64,000 bases of DNA from Ciborinia camelliae (lineage: Eukaryota > Ascomycota > Leotiomycetes > Helotiales > Sclerotiniaceae). The stretch is from NCBI GenBank assembly GCA_025890175.1, contig JANPYM010000016.1, forward strand, positions 391,956-455,955, in the 5' to 3' direction. The notes beneath the pieces were generated by a model that was not told the origin of the DNA, did no database searches, and saw nothing but the letters and a program-made list of their open reading frames with translations. The position numbers and the translations under genes are program-made. Shown here piece by piece: positions 24,152-34,274 of this stretch; within the stretch, counting starts at the first letter, position 1; each line of letters begins with the position of its first letter.

Positions 24152-26942
24152 ATGTCAGACAATACCCCCTCACGTCGTTCGAAGACTCCAATTCCCGCTG
24201 CCAATGTCCCTCCAACCCCGAGTCGCATTCCGGTTCCTACAAAATCCTCGTCGCGTTATCCATCGTTCGCATCTCCAACCAAGGCAAGTTTGGCACGCCA
24301 CAATCCGCAAGTACTCGCGAGAGCTACTTCTACGGGACCTGAGGTTGGCAGATCTCCGAGTCGAGGAAGAGTGCAGGATGTTTTCGATAGAGCTCTAGGG
24401 AATACACCGCAAGGAGAAAGAGGACGAAGTGTTGTCGGTGGGACAGAAAGATCGATTACAGGATCGAAAGCGGACGGAAGAGATGATGCGATCACTCGCA
24501 CACCCACAAGAGCGCGATCGGTGGGAGGTGGGATGGCATCGAAACCGAGGAGAATGTCAAGATCTCCCTTCAAACGACCACCAATCACGACGGAAACTCC
24601 GAGGAGCAACTTCAAGCCCGCGGCTGCATTTGAAAATATCCAGGGTATTGCAAATCCTTTCCAAAAGACGGGATTGAGGCGGTCGCCCGTACCAGGACAA
24701 AGTAGCCAGCCTACGGCGGCATCGCAAGATGATATCAATCCCTTCAAGAAAACTGGGCTGAGAAGATCGCCGCCCGCTGCAGTGCCAGCATCAGCATCAA
24801 TTATGCCCCAAATACCACTAGAAATCGAAGAATCTGTTTCTACTACGCCAAAAGATCCAGTGCCTTTACGTACCTCAACTACGCCAAAGGATCCGACACC
24901 TGTATACCCTTCAACTACACCGAAAGAACCGGCACCTGTATATGCTTCAACTACACCGAAGGATCCAGTACCTGTTCAAGCTCTAGAGCCGTATCTGAGG
25001 GTACCGGAAGAGGTTGTCATTAGAAGTAGAAGTTCAAGTCAACTTCGTTCTTCTCAAGCTTTTGGTACTATTGATGTTCCAAGCTTACAAGCCGCAGAAC
25101 CTGCTATACCAGCGAGTCCTGTCGAACCCCCTCAAGTTTCAGAGGAGGAAGACGTTGATATTGACTTGCAAACAACAGATAAAGTTATCTCCATGACCCC
25201 AAGTGATCCTATGCCACCTCAAGCACGTAATTTACAAGCAAGGGAGCCTTTTGTAATCGATGTACCTCAACGACAAGAGTTAGAAGATGAAGCTCGAATT
25301 CCTGCGCTTCCACAGTTTGATGATATGAATCCCTTGATGAGCGATGACTCTCCTATCCAACGCAAAGCGCGACAATTATCTATGTCCAAGCCGAAACGAC
25401 CACAGTTCCCACAGTCTGAGAGGTCATTCTTATCCCCATCCAAAAAGCCCCAGCAACCCACAACACAAGAAGAGCCTGACTTACCGCCGACACCCACACA
25501 ACTTGGAATTGCAGATCCAGTCGTTACGACAGCCCCAATTGGAATTCACAACATTCCAAGCAAGAATGCTAGGAAGAATAAGGCACTCGGTGCAAAGATG
25601 AGGTCATCTCCTTTAAAACCACGTGCAGAACCTGCACCAGAAGTAGAAGCCCTCCCAGAACCACCTGCTAAAAGACGAAAGTCGGCAAGGTTTTCCATCC
25701 CGCATGATCCGCATGCAGCAAAGAAGAAAGTCCGAGATGATCTTCTTAAAGAATTGCAGCAATTGCAGGCCGACGTTAGTTTGGCGAATAAAGAGAACGA
25801 GAGGATACGGCTACACCACGAGTCTAAAAGTACAAAACTGGAAAGGGCACCAAATCCGGAAGAGATACTGGCTCTCCTATTACGATCAACGGCACCGGAA
25901 AAACAAGAGAAGCCAGAACCCATAAGTGCATTGAAAGCCACCAAGTTCTTCTTGCCATTCTCTGGACGACGTAAATCCCGACAAGCAATCATATCAACGA
26001 TCGATAAGCCACTTCCATCTCATTTACCCATTGCACTTAATGATCCACTTCCACATTTGCAACTTTTCAGTCATTTGACGTACACATCCAACATCACTCT
26101 CCTTCCACCTGAACCTATTTCACCAAATGAATCTACCACGGAAATCCCCATCCCGACTCTCCAACACCATCAAATATCTGCCTCCCATCCTTCTGGACTT
26201 TTCAGCTCACGTCTTTCTATGGTCGTTGATACATCATCTCTCACGATATCCTCACTCAACGTGGACGCATTGGATCCCAACGCCGAAGCCGAACTCGGGC
26301 CATTTGTCCGGCGACGAGCCAGCGGCAACGGACCACTCGGGAAGGATATCGGTACCGTGTGTTGGGCCATGGGGAGATGGACTGAAGTCGCCGTGGCGCG
26401 AGCAAAGTTCTGGTGTGATGTCGAAAGAGAATTTGGAACCTCGGAAGCTCGGAGGAAGAGTATGGAGAAACAAGGGAAGAGGAAGAAGAAGAAGAGGAAG
26501 AGAAGGGCTATCGAGGAAAACGATGATGAAGATGAAGATGAAGCTGACGACGGGGAAGAAACCCGCAAATGGACGAGGAAGGAACTTTTTCGCCACATGG
26601 GAAGGACGGGTATGAGTATCTATGGAAACGATGTTGAGATTCGCGTTGGGTGGAGCATTGGCTTTGACTGGATGGGTGACGTGGAGAGTCGTTTCGATCT
26701 CGATCTCGACCTACCAGGAAGTTGTAAGTACCTACCTACCCATCCAATCCGCAAAGACCCCTGAGGGCATCCTCGAAGATAATATACTCACCTCTATCTC
26801 TGACGCAGGGTATCAACAAGATGATCGCAATCGTCTGGGGAAAATTAAAGATGTGTTTGGCACCTTGGTTGCGGAAAGGGGTCCCTTGGGCGCCCTGGCG
26901 ATTACGGTCGCGCTTGTTATGGCGGCTGGAGGGTCGGCGTGA
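24152..26942 (+). CDS. large disordered basic protein of unknown function, 2 exons (901 aa)
   Basis: Exon 1 is 24152-26723 and exon 2 is 26809-26942; the intron starts GTAAGT and ends GACGCAG. I do not recognise a characterised ortholog. The N-terminal third is Ser/Pro/Arg-rich and carries two copies of NPF(Q/K)KTGLRRSP and four STTPK(D/E)P-type repeats (about residues 229-275). A helical, charged segment resembling a coiled coil lies near residues 530-565 (KELQQLQADVSLANKENE). A more ordered region follows from about residue 600 to the end, interrupted by a Lys/Arg-rich and then acidic stretch. It continues across the splice site into a short domain ending in a hydrophobic helix (LGALAITVALVMAAGG). 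The composition is that of a nuclear scaffold, but this is inference. Confidence 0.75.
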
Positions 26943-27157
26943 TGGGGTTTGGGGGTGATTTGCTTATGCATTTGCTTATCCATGTGGATATGCATGTGGA
27001 TATGTAGTGAAATGGAATTGGAATTGGAATTGGATGGTTATTGTGTGTTATGATAGCTAGAGCTTGATGCGAGATTCCTACCTAGGTATACTCTCGAGTA
27101 GCATTATTGTATGGCCCGCTTTTATTTATATATATGACTTCTATCTTCTTCTTCTTC

Positions 27158-27209
<52 letters not shown>

Positions 27210-27602
27210 TTATTCTCTTCTCATCCCGTCCTCTGGGGCTTGGGCTTGGGCTTTTGTTTTATTGCCTACCTGTACCTTACATATATCTTAGGAAAATGAA
27301 AATATAAATGAAAATTAAAATTAAAATGATTCGATTTAGTTGTTTATTTCACTACACTGTATTGCATTACACTCACACACTCACACACTCACATACTCAC
27401 GCATTTATATACTTACGCATTTACGCATTTACACATTTATGTATTTACGTATTTATGTATTTATATATTTATGTATTTATGCATTTATATATTTATATAT
27501 TTATATATTTATGTATTTATGCATTTATATATTTATATATTTATATATTTATGTATTTATGTATTTACGCATTTATGTATTTATGTATTTATATATTCAT
27601 GT
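26943..27602. repeat. simple-repeat region
   Basis: A GGTTCT hexamer array lies at about 27160-27208. Short CTCACACA repeats follow, then about 190 bp of degenerate TATTTATG/CATTTATA units (27405-27600). The same repeat resumes at 29748 beyond the LTR element, so the element is inserted inside the array. Open frames here are repeat artefacts. Confidence 0.75.
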
Positions 27603-27902
27603 TGTTGGAATATACCATGGGGGAGATGACCATGCATATATGCGTATATATGCTTTCAGTTGACCATGTATTATTAAGAGGTTCTAGCTAAAATGATCTG
27701 ATTATATACCCTTTGATGCCGTATTAGATTGTACTAGCCTGTACTAGTTCGTAGGCTAGTGCTATGCAGTTCGTACGGTTCGTACGGTATGATTCCGTAT
27801 AATTCACATGATCCATTTATCCGACACTGGCAACTCTTTAAAAAGATCGAAGAGATCATGTGAATCACTAGCTAGCTTCTTCCATCATGCCCAAATATAC
27901 CA

Positions 27903-28913
27903 CTATCCTATTTCATCTTTCCATCTTTGTCGTAGGTGATGTAGTTGTATTAGTAAAATTTGAATTTGAGGTCGAAATAAGGTTCGAGGCTGAAACGTAT
28001 GTAGAATCGAAGTGCAGGGGGTAGGTGTACGTAGATTCGAAGTGTAGAGGGTGGTAGGTGTACGTAGAATCGAAGTGCAAAGGGTAAATAGAATCGAAGT
28101 GCAGAGAGTAGGTATACATAGATTCGAAGTTGGAAGTGATTCGATCGTAGAAAGTGATTCGTTCGAAGCTGGTAGATCACTTTCCTGCGGAACTAGTAGA
28201 TCGCTTTCCTCTGGAATGTTTTCTTTTGAAATATGCTCTTCTGAAATATGTTTTTCTTGCATATAAGGAACTGAAATATCATTTTCTTGCGGAACCAGCA
28301 TATTTTCTTGCTGCGTACGAGCATCTGAAATATGATTTTCTCGTATGCAAGAACCTGAAATTAACGTGCGAGAATCTGAAATTAATATACGAGAACCTAA
28401 AATTGAGAATGGATTTTGAAAAGTTGGAACTAATAGATCTTCAGGAATTGAAACTGGAACTGATAGATCTTCAGGAACTAGTAGATCTTCAAAAACTAAT
28501 AGATTTTCAGGAACTGATAGATCTAGAACTAGTAGATCTTGAAATCGTCTAGTGTGCTTTCGCAATGTATAAAATTTAAGCTTTACATATCGATCTAGTA
28601 GTGCCTTTTCGACTTCCTCATTGGTCCAGAGTTGATATGCTCCGGCTATATAAAGAGCTGTATAAAGGGCAACATGTACTTTACCTTTATTTTTCGAAAT
28701 ATTTTTATCTATATATAAATCACATAATCTAAATTTATTGCAAAGTTTAAAAAGTAATTCTATTTTAATAGCTTTGAAATAATCAAAAGAAAAACCTTTA
28801 AAGAAATCGAGGAAATCAGCTTTTATAATATCATCGTATAATTCCTTTTGCTTATAATAGTATAGTTTATATTGGCAAAAATCCTGAATTTCAAAAAAAA
28901 AGAATAAATTAAA
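27903..28913 (-). CDS. open frame inside the LTR element, gag-like by position
   Basis: A minus-strand frame is open for about 336 codons with no Met near its beginning. The upstream half is Lys/Tyr/Phe/Leu-rich and has a plausible helical segment (VALYTALYIAGAYQLW). The downstream half is made of degenerate repeats of the type LLVPEDLSVP and TPCTSIL. Beyond a nine-T run at the upstream end another frame stays open, which suggests a frameshift. I cannot match it to a known gag; the call depends on position alone. Confidence 0.35.
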   Translation of the reverse strand, partial: FNLFFFFEIQDFCQYKLYYYKQKELYDDIIKADFLDFFKGFSFDYFKAIKIELLFKLCNKFRLCDLYIDKNISKNKGKVHVALYTALYIAGAYQLWTNEEVEKALLDRYVKLKFYTLRKHTRRFQDLLVLDLSVPENLLVFEDLLVPEDLSVPVSIPEDLLVPTFQNPFSILGSRILISDSRTLISGSCIRENHISDARTQQENMLVPQENDISVPYMQEKHISEEHISKENIPEESDLLVPQESDLPASNESLSTIESLPTSNLCIPTLCTSILFTLCTSILRTPTTLYTSNLRTPTPCTSILHTFQPRTLFRPQIQILLIQLHHLRQRWKDEIG

Positions 28914-28980
28914 CTATCTCTTTTAAATCGTAATCGTTGATAAATCAATCCTTTGATGTTATCTGCGCTTTAAACTTTCA

Positions 28981-29400
28981 AAGGATTTCGAGGGAATTGC
29001 TATATTGAAGGTATAGGCGGGGGGGGGGGGGTACGTTGTATATTCGTNNNNNNNNNNGGGGGGGTACGTTGTATATTCGTTTCGAAAAGGGAGGGAAAGA
29101 TATATAGTATGATGAAAGTACAAAAGAAGGGTATGCTGTGTATTCGACTAGAGAAGAGGAGGAGAGAGGGTTGGAGTATCGGATTTGTCGGAAAGTGAAA
29201 CCGTGATCGAAAGGGTATATATTCGGGTGAATCGTTTCGAATAATGAATTTCGGGAAGGGGGGGAAAAGATGGTATATAATATATTCGAATAGATTGTTT
29301 CGAAGAAGGGGGGGGGAAGGGTCGGTATGTAGTATATTCGAATAGGTTGTTTCGAATAATAAATGCGAAGGGGAGGGGGGTAGTAAATAATATACAAAGG
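28981..29400. repeat. G-rich repeat region with an assembly gap
   Basis: Runs of G (13 Gs at 29019-29031) alternate with TATATTCG-type units. Ten unknown bases (29048-29057) interrupt the sequence, and both sides of the gap read GGGTACGTTGTATATTCGT. The gap length is therefore uncertain and the flanks may be one sequence assembled twice. Confidence 0.7.
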
Positions 29401-29747
29401 CAAGTATACTATAATATAAGAGTTTGTGTCTCTTTACGATATAGAATTAATCTTAATATATAAGATGCTGAGTTTCAACCCAGGCTCCTGATCTGTGATA
29501 TCTGATTTCACTGATCAGTGTTGGAATATACTATGGGGGAGATGACCATGCATATATGTGTATATATGCTTTTAGTTGACCATGTATTATTAAGAGGTTC
29601 TAGTTAAAATGATCTGATTATATGCTTTTTGATGCCGTATTAGATCGTACTAGCCTGTACTAGTTCGTAGGCTAGTGTTATGCAGTTCGTACGGTTCGTA
29701 CGGTATGATTCCGTATAATTCACATGATCCATTTATCCGACACATGT

Positions 29748-29919
29748 ATTTATATACTTATGTATTTACACATTTACGTACTTATGTATTCACGTACTTA
29801 TGCACTCACTCGCTCACTCGCTCACTCACTCGCTCGCTCACTCGCTTAATTATGATATGATGGGAGGTACTATATGATATGATACACCTGGGCAAGATTA
29901 GATAGGTAGGTAGGTAGGT
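29748..29919. repeat. continuation of TATTTATG array and CTCACTCG repeats
   Basis: The microsatellite interrupted by the LTR element continues here. It is followed by CTCGCTCACTCG repeats (about 29805-29846) and a TAGG tetranucleotide run that abuts the hAT-type element. Confidence 0.65.
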
Positions 29920-29927
29920 AGGTGGAT

Positions 29928-30390
29928 CAGGCATGGGCACCCGTACCCTACCCGGGGTATTTCACCTCTTCGGATGGTTTACCCTACCCTGCTGGATTCT
30001 ACGGGGTGGTTACTTTATAAAACCCGCAGGTACGGGTAGATCTGCGGGTATGTATTATATAATCGTCTAATATAATCGTCCAAAATTGAAACTATTCCTA
30101 ACTTTATCCTTACTTTTCATTTTTCATTTTTTTAATCCTAACCCTAAAAAATCAAAATCAAACTCTAACACTAACCCTAACCCTCATCTCTTTTTCACTT
30201 TTTCCATCCCCCCCCTTCAATTTTGAACAACTACATTAAACAATCACATAATATATATTTGCAAATCTACCCATACCCTTAAGCATTTCATTGAATAATA
30301 ACCCTACCCCGTAAAGGGAAAGCAGAATGATTACCTGTCTGGTTTTACCCCGGATTACCCCGGGTGTACCCTACCCTGTGCCCAACCCTG
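29928..30390. mobile_element. hAT-type MITE (463 bp)
   Basis: The ends are CAGGCATGGGCAC and, on the other strand, CAGGGTTGGGCAC. They are imperfect terminal inverted repeats of the hAT CAGGNNTGGGC type, followed by GGGTA-rich subterminal repeats on both sides. An exact 8-bp duplication, AGGTGGAT, flanks it (29920-29927 and 30391-30398), as hAT transposases produce. There is no transposase ORF, so it must have been moved in trans. A few CCCTAA units lie inside at about 30134-30184. Confidence 0.85.
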
Positions 30391-30398
30391 AGGTGGAT

Positions 30399-32891
30399 AG
30401 GTTAGATTCTTCTCGCTAAGCTGGAGGAGCTGGAGGAGCTGGAGGTAGATAAGGTAGGTATAGTATAATTCACAGACTTTTACTTTTACTTTTACTTTTA
30501 CTATCTAAGTAGGTAGCTAGGTACCTAGGTAGATAGATAAGTAGCTAAAATAGGGGACAGTAATTAATATCTATCCACCTACCTCCCTAATCAGATACCT
30601 AGCTCCTAAGTAGATACAATATATATTAGTTAGCATATGAATCGATATCGATTAATAAACCTTCTTAGATGATTCGGGATTTGTGTGATGTGATGTAATA
30701 TAGGATATATATACCTTTCCTCCAACTACACATTTTAGCTTGAAGTTAGGTACCTATACCTATATAAGTAGATAAATAAAGATCTAGAAATAAAATAAAA
30801 CATTCAACATCCAACTGACGGTCCAGTACAATCATGTGATCGATCATACATAGGGGCATGAACTAAAACCGACTAGCGTGCGGATGAATAGGTAGGTACG
30901 TACGACAACATCCTCGAGCTCTATATAAGTATAAGAGATCCATCCACCTTCGTTAGCATTGTTAGGTAGTATGATAGGAATCACGAATCATCATACACAT
31001 ACACAGCATAAAGTACTAAAGTACGTTACACGTTGAACCATCGGCAAGTTGATATTAACACTCATATCTAACCCAAAACAGGGAAATGAGAAAAGGGGAA
31101 ATTAACCGACCCAAAAAATGAATCGTGCGAATACTATACTTTGTTACAAAGCTGCTCGTACCGAGATTCCCCCAAAAATGGGAAAAAGGGGGGGAGAAAA
31201 ATCTTGAAATCTCGATGGATAGGCAAAGTAGGTACCTATTCTAAACTCGTTTCTAATTCTCTTCTAATCCTAATTCTATCTCTATTATATATATATATAT
31301 ATAAATACAATCAATATCTTTTCAATAATTATAAAAAAAAATATTACATCTTCATATCCATCTCCATCTTTATCTTCATCTTTATCTCTATCTCCATCTC
31401 CATCTTTATCTTCATCTTCATCTTCATTTCCATCTTTATCTTCATTTTCATTTCCATCTTTATCTTTATCTTCATCTCCATTTCCATTTTCATCTTCATC
31501 TTTATCTTTATCTCCATCTCCATTTTCATCTTCATCTTTATTTTCATATCTATTTCCATCTTTATCTCCATCTTTATCTTTATTTTTATTTTTATTTCTA
31601 TCTTCATTTCTATTTTCATTTCTATCTCCATCTTTATTTTCATTTCCATCTCCATCTTTATTTCCATCTCCATTTCTATCTTCATTTTTATCTTCATTTT
31701 TATCTCCATTTCCATCTCCATCTCCATCTTCATATCCATATCCAAATCCAAATCCAAATCCAATCTGAATAAATAAAGAATAAAAAGCTTCAAATTGAAA
31801 ATATATGATTTTATAACGATCCCCTAGTATCAAACCTAATATATTAGCATCAGACTCCCAGCTTAGAATGATCCTTTTAGACCAATTAGCATAGTGGTAA
31901 AACTCAGGCTACCTAACAATCACAACGTCACGGTCACACTTACCTTGTTCTGTGAACCAATTTTATACAGCATGGGAATTGGGATTTGGATTTGGATTCG
32001 CGATACTTACTGTAATCAATCAACCAGATTTTTTTATCTGATTGAGCCTGGACCTGAGCCTGAGACTGAAACTGAGACATAAGATAGATGGTTTGATTAG
32101 CAAGATCTGGAATCGAAGGATAGACATATTAATGCGTGTTAATAATTACAATAAGGTATACAAGGCATCTATCTAAGTTTGATTGGTATTTGAATGGCAA
32201 AATCCGTATTAGATTAGATGAGAACCTAAAGTATGTGTATGTTGTATGTGAGTCTAGCTACGATATATGAGTCTAGCTACGATATATGAGTCTAGCTACG
32301 ATATATGAGTCTAGCTACGATATATAAGTCTAGCTACGATATATGAGTCTAGCGACAATATATTCAATCCATCGATTGCGTGACATAACAGGCACTGTAA
32401 CCTCTGCGCCCATGAAAAAGCCGGTACAACTTCCAACTCCCAACTTTGCATTGAGGAGAGATTCAGAAACCCCATCTTAAATCTACATTTGTAAAATCTG
32501 TTTAATGCAGCCATCTCATCTCCTGGCTATATAAACAAAATCTCAAAAATTAGTTAAACAAAAACAACGTTGGTCTTGAAGAAGAAGAAGAAAGAATCTC
32601 TTCTCTTCAAGAATTGGAAATTGAAGTCTCGATTTCTCAATCATACCACCGTGTAGCGAACCATATGTAATTCGCTTATTGGAGTCAACCATCACGTTGG
32701 GACTAGTATAGATAGGTAGTATGCAGAGGGGAAATCGACAAGGGAGTTATATTCGAATAACCGAAAAGCTTCAATCCATCTCAACGCCTCAGTGGTGGAG
32801 TGACCTTGAGCAATTTTATCTCATACATGAACGTCCATTGCCCGATTATAAATATACTCCCATTCAACCCCAACCACCTCTCACCCCTGCG
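30399..32891. repeat. spacer dominated by simple and tandem repeats
   Basis: No gene is supported. CTTTTA repeats lie near 30478-30505. A 400-bp array of degenerate hexamers (ATCTTC, ATTTCC and similar) spans about 31345-31740 and stays open in several frames, giving false Ile/Phe- or Lys/Glu/Asp-rich ORFs. A 19-bp tandem repeat (GAGTCTAGCTACGATATAT, about six copies) lies at 32250-32362. Confidence 0.75.
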
Positions 32892-34274
32892 CTAATACCT
32901 CATACCGCCATCTGTTGTGGTTGATATAACCTGATGTATGTTTTGAGCGCGTCGGGACTCGTCCTCTTGCCAATGCCACATTTCCGCTTCGAGGGTTCTA
33001 TGCTCTCTTACGAGGTCTGTCCAAGAATCTATCCTCCCTTGTATTGTGATAGTGTTGTCTCGAAATTCATTGAAGAAGAATACATCTTTCCTTTGCACCA
33101 AGTGAGGGAATATGTCTCCATCACACTCAAGCAAGCCGTAATACTTTACTCGAAACGGTTTGTTCGCGTTCTTTAAACTCCATGGATGTCTCATAACCCT
33201 TACCACGACGTTGAATACATGGGTTTCCACTGCTGGTGTAATAGTATTATTGGGTATTATTTCGCCGATAGCTGAGGTTGCTAGTCGTTTGCTGAGGTCA
33301 TCTTTTGCGTTTGGAATATATAGTCCCACTATCAAGCCATCTTCAAACATCTGTGGTGTATGATAGCTTGGCATAACATCAGTCTCTGGGATCTCTAAAG
33401 AGGGTATTGAAAGAGTTGTTCCGTTCAATTTACTTGTGGACACCAAACTCTCGTATTTGTCTTCGAAACGTAGAGAAGTCATCTGATGGCATTTGATATA
33501 TTTATATTCCTTCCTTTGCACAATCCCATGCCGGTATCCATAGCCATCGAAGGTAAATACATAGTCCTTCAGTTGTGACTTAGAAGCGGGTGTAATCTGG
33601 ATGGGAAGGGCAGCAGCGCGGAATTTAGGAGCAGTAGCCTGAAAGTTAGAAGCAGCTTGGGAGTTAGGAGCAGCTTGGGAGTTAGGAGCAGCTTGGGAGT
33701 TAGGAGCAGCTTGGGAGTTAGGAGCAGCCTGGAAGTTAAGGGCAGTCCGAAATTTCGGAGCAGTATGGAAGGGAGGAATCTCCGCTCTTATCTGCCGGGT
33801 TGCCGTAATGACGGGATACTTTTCTTCAGCATCTGCATCGCCGTTATCTTCCGCATAGGTGTTTGTAGGTAACTCGGTATTGGATGTAAGCAACAGCCCT
33901 TGTGCAGGTGGTACTGGATATTGTGCAAGTAGTGCCTGCTCTTCTTCTTCATCGTCATCATCGTCGTCACCACCTTCATCCTCTCCGTCGTCTTCATCGT
34001 CTTCATCGTCTTCATCGTCTTCATCGTCTTCATCGTCTTCATCGTCATCATCGTCATCATCATCATCATCGTCATCATCGTCATCATCGTCATCTTTTTC
34101 ATCGTTTTCATCGCCTTCGTCGTCGTCATCATCGTCGTCGTCAGGAAAGTTGAGAAAATCTTTGAAGTTGACTTCAGGCTCTTCCGTGGACACAGGTACA
34201 GGAGCGGCTGGCTCTGGTTCACCAGGTTTAGCAATTGGAATGGCGGCGCTATCACGTAAAGATGGAAGGATCAT
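32892..34274 (-). CDS. Asp-rich protein of unknown function (460 aa)
   Basis: I do not recognise it. I place the start at ATG 34274, because the upstream in-frame extension to 34526 looks like ordinary 5' sequence. After about 45 residues there is an Asp/Glu tract of roughly 70 residues, encoded by GATGAC-type repeats. A run of five QAAPNS-type hexapeptides follows, then a non-repetitive C-terminal domain of about 200 residues with ordinary composition (DYVFTFDGYGYRHGI at its start, several conserved-looking Trp/Tyr/His). The globular part argues for a true gene despite the low-complexity half. It is probably a lineage-specific protein. Confidence 0.55.
   Translation of the reverse strand: MILPSLRDSAAIPIAKPGEPEPAAPVPVSTEEPEVNFKDFLNFPDDDDDDDDEGDENDEKDDDDDDDDDDDDDDDDDDEDDEDDEDDEDDEDDEDDGEDEGGDDDDDDEEEEQALLAQYPVPPAQGLLLTSNTELPTNTYAEDNGDADAEEKYPVITATRQIRAEIPPFHTAPKFRTALNFQAAPNSQAAPNSQAAPNSQAAPNSQAASNFQATAPKFRAAALPIQITPASKSQLKDYVFTFDGYGYRHGIVQRKEYKYIKCHQMTSLRFEDKYESLVSTSKLNGTTLSIPSLEIPETDVMPSYHTPQMFEDGLIVGLYIPNAKDDLSKRLATSAIGEIIPNNTITPAVETHVFNVVVRVMRHPWSLKNANKPFRVKYYGLLECDGDIFPHLVQRKDVFFFNEFRDNTITIQGRIDSWTDLVREHRTLEAEMWHWQEDESRRAQNIHQVISTTTDGGMRY

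Larger units (their letters stand above)
27603..29742 (-). mobile_element. non-autonomous LTR retrotransposon, 2.1 kb
   Basis: Two 224-bp direct repeats (27603-27826 and 29519-29742) begin TGTTGGAATATA and end ATCCGACA, so they have the TG...CA termini of LTRs. The outer flanks carry a perfect 5-bp target-site duplication, CATGT (27598-27602 and 29743-29747). I count nine differences between the LTRs, all transitions, mostly C-to-T. The internal region holds no reverse transcriptase, integrase or protease that I can see. Its largest open frame is on the minus strand, so I assign the element to that strand with modest confidence. The TGTTGGAATA start is common in Ty1/copia LTRs. No clear primer-binding site or polypurine tract was recognised. 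Confidence 0.88.

Noticed and set aside
27308..27691. Tyr/Ile-rich plus-strand ORFs resembling a membrane protein
   Set aside because: Produced by the TATTTATG microsatellite, and they cross into the LTR; no independent coding signal.
30134..30184. CCCTAA units suggesting an interstitial telomere
   Set aside because: Only two to four imperfect copies inside the hAT MITE; too few for a telomeric tract or a chromosome end.
31345..31740. Overlapping 149-211-codon ORFs on both strands
   Set aside because: They are translations of a degenerate hexamer array, giving only Ile/Phe/Ser or Lys/Glu/Met/Asp; several frames are open together, which is a repeat artefact.
31875..31945. tRNA-like A box (TAGCATAGTGG)
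   Set aside because: No B box (GGTTCRANNCC) at the right distance and no cloverleaf or acceptor pairing.
32250..32362. Regular repeats considered as a CRISPR array
   Set aside because: Uninterrupted 19-bp tandem repeat without spacers, in a fungal genome.
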